Source: Cranoglanis bouderius (lineage: Eukaryota > Chordata > Actinopteri > Siluriformes > Cranoglanididae). From it: a stretch of DNA of 64,000 nucleotides. This document shows, piece by piece, positions 25,301 to 31,448 of this stretch; position 1 is the first letter of the stretch; each line of letters starts with the position of its first letter. Below the pieces are notes generated by a model that saw only the letters and a list, made by a program, of their open reading frames with translations, did no database searches and was not told the origin of the DNA. Both the position numbers and the translations under genes were made by a program. The DNA lies in assembly GCA_023630585.1 (NCBI GenBank), contig CM042555.1, forward strand, positions 2,580,001 to 2,644,000, read 5' to 3'.

Positions 25301-28300
25301 TTGGTTTTTCCCCTAGACGTTGGGATAATACGGCCCCCACCCCCGCCTCAGAGGCATCTACTTCTACTACGAAGGGACAGGAAGGGTCTGGGTGCTTGAG
25401 GATAGGAGCCGTGGTGAAAGCCGTTTTGAGTCTGGAGAATGCCCCCTCGGCCTCGTGGTTCCAAACCAGACGGCGGGGACCGCCCCGCAACAGAGAAGTA
25501 AGGGGTAGGGCAATCGAACTAAAACCCCGGATAAAGCGTCGGTAGAAGTTGGCGAAACCTAAGAAGCTTTGGAGCTCCTTGATGGTAGTAGGAGTGGGCC
25601 ATTGTGTTACCGCCGTGACCTTACTTTTGTCCATGGCCACTCCCTCGGGGCTAATGACGTAACCTAAGAAGGTCGTAGTATTAGTGTGGAATTCACACTT
25701 TTCTGCCTTTACATATAGTCCATTTTCTAGTAGGCGTGTGAGAACCTGGCGTACTTGAGATACGTGGAGTTTGTAGTTGGGGGAGTAAATCAAAATGTCG
25801 TCAATATAGGCCACCACGAATTTTCCTAACATGTCTCTCAGTACGTCATTAATTAGGCATTGGAATACTGAGGGCGCGTTAGTTAGCCCATACGGCATTA
25901 CGAGGTATTCGTAGTGACCTGTTGTTGTGCTGAAGGCAGTCTTCCACTCATCCCCTTCCCGGATACGCACCAGGTTGTACGCGCTACGGAGGTCCAATTT
26001 GGTGAAATATCGGGCTTCACGAAGTTGTTCTAAGGCGGAAGGGACGAGTGGAAGAGGGTAGGGATATTTCACCGAGGCGCGGTTGAGCCCTCGGTAGTCA
26101 ATGCAAGGCCGAAGGCCCCCTCCTTTCTTGGCCACGAAAAAGAAGCTGGCTGCTGCCGGGGAGGTGGAGTGGCGAATATATCCCTGTTGGAGAGCCTCCT
26201 GAATGTATTCGGACATGGCTTTATGTTCTGCTTGGGACAGGGGATATATATGTCCACGTGGCGGAGTCATACCCGGCAGGAGGTCTATGGAACAGTCATA
26301 AGAACGATGGGGTGGAAGACCGCTAGCCCTGAGTTTACTAAATACCTCCTTAAGATCGTTATATTCGTGGGGTATACAGACGGTGGGTGCGTTTTCAGGG
26401 CTTTCAACGGATGTAGTGGCGACAGTGAGTGATAGGGTGTTGAGGCATTGTTGGTGACAGAAGGGTGACCAGTTGAGTATTTGTTGGTTGGCCCAGGAAA
26501 TGTGAGGGTTATGTTTTCTCAGCCACGGTAAGCCCAAAACCACGGGGTATCGGGTAGATTTGATGACCCAGAAGGATAATTCTTCGTGGTGGAGAGCGCT
26601 GACACGAAGCCCCAGGGTGTGTGTGTGGCGGGTGATGTTTCCGATGGGCGTACCGTCGATGGCCTGGATCTTTAGCGGCTGAGGTAGGGGACGAGTGTCG
26701 AGGTCAAGCTGACACACTATTTCCTCGTCAATGAAGTTGCCCGCTGCTCCGGAGTCGAGCATGGCTGTAACAAGAGTACAGACACCTGAATGTTCAAGGT
26801 AGACGGGTAAAGTAAAAGAACATGAAGTAACATCAGGAATCTGACTCACCGGGGTTGAATGGGTGCGTTGTCCGCCCCTCGTCGGAGTTAAGCTTGTGGG
26901 GCGGACAGGGCAGGAGTGAAGAGAGTGATCAGCGCGGCCACAGTAGAGACATAGGTTCTCTCGGCGTCTCCTTTCTTTCTCGTTGGGGTCCAGTTTAGCA
27001 TGGCCGATTTGCATGGGTTCGTCGCTAGCGGGGAGTCGGGTTGGTTCAGGGTGCTGAGATGGATGCCTACGGCTGTAGAGAAGTTGATCGAGGCGAATGG
27101 CGAGATCAATTAACGAGTCCAGGTTAAGAGGCTCATCGCGGCAGGCCATCTCAGTGATTATGGCGGGATTAAGGCCCTGACGGAAGACAGCTTTTAACGC
27201 CACGTCATTCCAGCCGCTACCCGCAGCGATAGTCCGAAATTCTAACGCGTAATCCGCCACTCGAAGTGAGCCTTGTCTCAGTGTTAGGAGCCGTTCCCCG
27301 ACTTCCTGGTGATCGGGGGCGTGGTCGAACACTCGCCGGAACATGGAGACGAAGGTGTCATAGGAAGCCACCGCATCTCCGCCTCGTTCTCTTACTGCCG
27401 CCGCCCACCTTAAAGCCTTGCCTGTTAGTAAGGAGATGAATCGCGCCACTTTCTCATGATCCCCCATTTCCCCACAACAGTCAAAGTATAAGGAGCATTG
27501 TAAGATGAAACCCTTACATAAACCAGTGTCACCGTTGTACTTATCGGGTAAGGGCATAGGCAGTCGAGGCGTAGAAAAGGATGTGGGAGCGGCGCGCTGC
27601 GTTGCTGTAGCCGTGACTTGAGAGAGAAGTTGAAGACTCTGATCCATTTCTCCCAAGCGTTGTTGTTGCGCGTTGATAATTTGACCGTGTGCTGCGATTG
27701 CTTGACGAATTTCCTCCGCTGCGTCCATGTCGAGGCGAAGTATTCTGTTACAGCACCAGAAGTAAGCTGGACACAGTTGCGGTCAAAAACTTCGTCAGTT
27801 TATTCAGCACACATGTGAAAAGGACACAGGGCAAACAACAGGTTTATAGAAGGCTTCGAGTCTTCGCAGGATAACGTGATCAAGATTAAACACACTCTCA
27901 AAAGTGTTAGCGCTAGCAGTAAAAAAAAAGGACACACACTTTACTACGGCAAAATCAAACGGAGAAAACAGCATCCAACAGAGAACCCATACAACAAAAT
28001 AGCGGTGACTAAATAAAGTGTGCTAGCTATTTGCGCTAACAGAAAATCAAACACTTGTGCAAGCAAACCTATCACAGAGATGTGTAAAATAGAAAGAGGG
28101 CTTGAGATGAAGTCGGAGTCCAAGGTACTTAGCTTAGTTTCAAATGCCGTGAGAATCAGTCCAGAATGAAGTAGCTCAGTCGATTTGGAAGAAACAAACG
28201 ATACTTCGCGTTAGCCCTGTAACACAAAAGTCCTTAAATAACGTGTTAGTGAAAATAGAAGACAGGTGCGCGGGATTAGAACGAGGGTGATTGTGACCGA

Positions 28301-30125
28301 GGTAGTGTGTGGGTGTTGTAGTCCCTGGCGGCCATGTTTGTAGGCCGCCGAGCTTGCTGGGAAGTGTAGTGTGGAGTGTGTGGATAAGAGTTCTGGGGAT
28401 TGAAGTCGCGCTTCTTGCGCGACCTAACAGAAGGCTGCTGGGTTTCACTGCAAAAATAAGAAGCGAGTGCGAAAGTCAAAGTGTCCAGAAGAACTGGTTC
28501 TGTAAGATGCTCAGTAAAACTTACCAGCTCATTTCCTTATAAAACTGCACACATTGTACCAGAGACTACCGTTTTTATTTTTATTTTTTAAATTTTTGTT
28601 TTCTAGTATTTTTTTTTTTAAATATAAAAACATTTAATTTCATTATTTTTGAAGCCATCTTTGCTCTACAGCATTTCAGCAAGACTTCCGCTGTATATCT
28701 CCATTTTGTTGTTGTTTTTTCCAGAATAAATGTTAATCTCACTGTACTGTACGTTGGTCAAATCGTTGTGCGTTCATTTGCTTTATGAACGACTTTATTA
28801 CCGAATACGTAACTCAACTTTACCTGATATTATTACCGTTCCTGCAGTTCCCGCTCCTCCGTATCTCCACACTAAGATGGTGAACTCCAGCGTGGTCCAG
28901 GCGGCCTGGGAGCCGTCCACTAAAATGGGTCGGCACGAGGGCTTTAAGCTTTATTACCGCAAAGCCCACGAGCCGCGGTACACGGGCCCCGTCACCCTCT
29001 CCCGCAACGTCACGCACTACAACATCTCTCTGACTGGTGAGTAATTAATGAGTAATTAATGTTAATTAACTTCTGCTGATCTACTACTGAAGCGTTCATT
29101 CTGCAGTGCCGAGCTCCTGTACAATACACTTCCATCTCGTCATTGTCCGGCTAATCGGAGATTTATTATACTATATTTATTATTTACCCTGGGATTTATT
29201 CGTGTCAGTTTAGTGGCCGACTTTTAAATTGAAAAACAGCAACATGATCTCACGTGCAAACGTGTAACTATTTCTGTGACTCCATTAAGGAGCTTAAGGT
29301 TAGTGGTAATTAGAGTTTATACCTTTTTATTTTTATTCTTTGGTCTGAAATCAAACAAAATCACATTCTCGTGATATCGGGTTGTAAATCAGTAATCATT
29401 GTAAATCAGCAGTTTGTGATATTCTGATGTTTCAGACGTGCCTAGAAATCTGAAAATGAATCATTTTCATTTATGCTACAGCGCTGTTGATTTTTGGATT
29501 CTGATTGGTCAGAATCGGTGGATCGGATATCGGAGAAAACATATCGGATATCGGATCCCGTAACGACTGGAACTGAATTTGGAAAATGAATTTATTTTCG
29601 GAGCTGGAAGCGTTTTACATATAACAAGACTTGACTGTTCTTAATTTTGTTTGGATTGATTTGATTATATTTATACTTTCTACTTTATTATATGTATTAT
29701 ATTTACAATGTAAGGGTTTTTGTGTGTGAAAGAGTTTAACGGCGAAGTGCTTCAGTGAAGAAATAAAAACATTTTAAAGCTAAGGAAAACAATACTGGAT
29801 GGATATCGGAATCGGCTGATAATCAGGGTTTCAGTGTCGGTATCGGTAAAGAAAAAGTGCTATCATGCCGTCTTTAGTAGCCTTATATAACAAAGAAAAT
29901 GTGTTCTGTAAAGACATGTTTGTTTACCTTATTTGGAAGCAGACATCGGTCAGAGTCCGATCTTTATAACGTCAGATGTGAAGCTGACGGAAGCTTATCA
30001 TCTTAATGTATACCCATGAAAAAAATTATATAGAACCACATACATAAGCCTCATCGACTGACGTTTTTATTTAGATCTTTGGCAGTGTCTAGCTTGAATG
30101 CTAATTGCTTTTAGTCTATCATACA

Positions 30126-30185
<60 letters not shown>

Positions 30186-30289
30186 AGATCCAGCAGCGGT
30201 GTATGAGATCAAGGTCCTTGCGTTTAATCAGTACGGAGATGGAAACGCAACTCTGCGCTTTGTATCTCTGAAGGAGGCAGTGAAGTCAG

Positions 30290-30349
<60 letters not shown>

Positions 30350-30435
30350 CAGTATCTAAGTGCACTTAAGTACATCAGCACTTATAACTGTTAATGTCAA
30401 TAGCTGTGACATGTCCTCTCTAACAGTTATTGTGT

Positions 30436-30472
<37 letters not shown>

Positions 30473-30611
30473 CTCGAACCCTCCATGTGACTGTATCAAG
30501 GAGGAGCAGAATAAAAGTTCCGCTACCGGTATCATCATCGGTATCCACATTGGTGTCACCTGCATCATTTTCTGTGTCCTCTTTCTCATGTTCAGCTACC
30601 GGGGAAGGTGG

Positions 30612-30654
<43 letters not shown>

Positions 30655-31397
30655 GTAGATGGTAGGCATGAATTTGAGGTTTAATTTAGTTAAGCTCACA
30701 TTAGCTGGCTGTCTAGCATAAGGAGTAAATTTTAAAGTGGTTAAACATATGAGAGTATTGTTGCTAGGCAACTGGGAAGTTTGAATGCTGTACATAAAGT
30801 AGCTAATGACTAAGGCTAACGATTTAGCTAGCTAGATAGCAGAAATGCTCAGATGTGTTGGTAAAAACTTGGTACAACTACAATTAAAACAACAAAGGGC
30901 AACTTAATTGAAAAAAAAAAAATCTGGTCAATCGATTTGGAAATATGTCATGTGGACCAGCAAAATGTAGCTAGCTAGCATGCAGTTGTTTGTTTAGGCT
31001 TTTATACTGTATGACCAGTGTAAAGAAAAAGTAGCACTGGAAACCAGACAAACATGAGGAAAATATTAACATTTTCCTCAGAGATGTTAGTAAAAAATTT
31101 AGTACAACTAAAAGTGAAACAAAAAAGAGCAAATTATTTGAAAGAATCTGATTAATTCATTTGAAAATATCTCGTGTATACAAGCTAGTTACTCTAGCTA
31201 GCATATAGTTGTTTGTTTAGTCGGTGAAAACGAACAATGGAAAGGCACAGTAGAGTTGTAAATGAGACTAAATCATTGAGAATATCAACATTTTCCTCAA
31301 ATAAGTTAGTAAAAATGTAGTATGGCTAAAAAATAAATAAATAACTTCTACGTATGAGCTAGTTTTGTGTGTATTATACTGTATGTGTATTATGAGC

Positions 31398-31448
<51 letters not shown>

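Larger units (their letters stand above)
22814..28429 (-). mobile_element. Ty3/gypsy chromovirus (Tf1/sushi type), 5616 bp
   Basis: Two directly repeated 684-bp LTRs (22814-23497 and 27746-28429), each TGTTA...TAACA, read as identical, and a 5-bp duplication GAAGG flanks the whole element. The minus strand encodes gag, protease, RT, RNase H, integrase and a C-terminal chromodomain in one continuous series, without an envelope gene. The primer-binding site complements the element's own predicted RNA 5' end rather than a tRNA. The element sits antisense to igdcc3 in the intron between FNIII-1 and FNIII-2. LTR identity means very recent insertion, or gene conversion. Two single-base frame changes in pol make this copy formally defective unless they are sequence errors. 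Confidence 0.97.
22660..28680 (+). mobile_element. Mariner-type MITE, copy split by the LTR element
   Basis: Sequence before 22813 and after 28434 joins into one copy of the dispersed element found intact at 61648-62131: AATGAAATGTTACAGAAAAA on the left, GCTGCTGGGTTTCACTGC on the right. The uninterrupted copy at 58840-58870 shows that the chromovirus entered after AATGAAGG, so this copy is the pre-insertion target. Confidence 0.9.
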
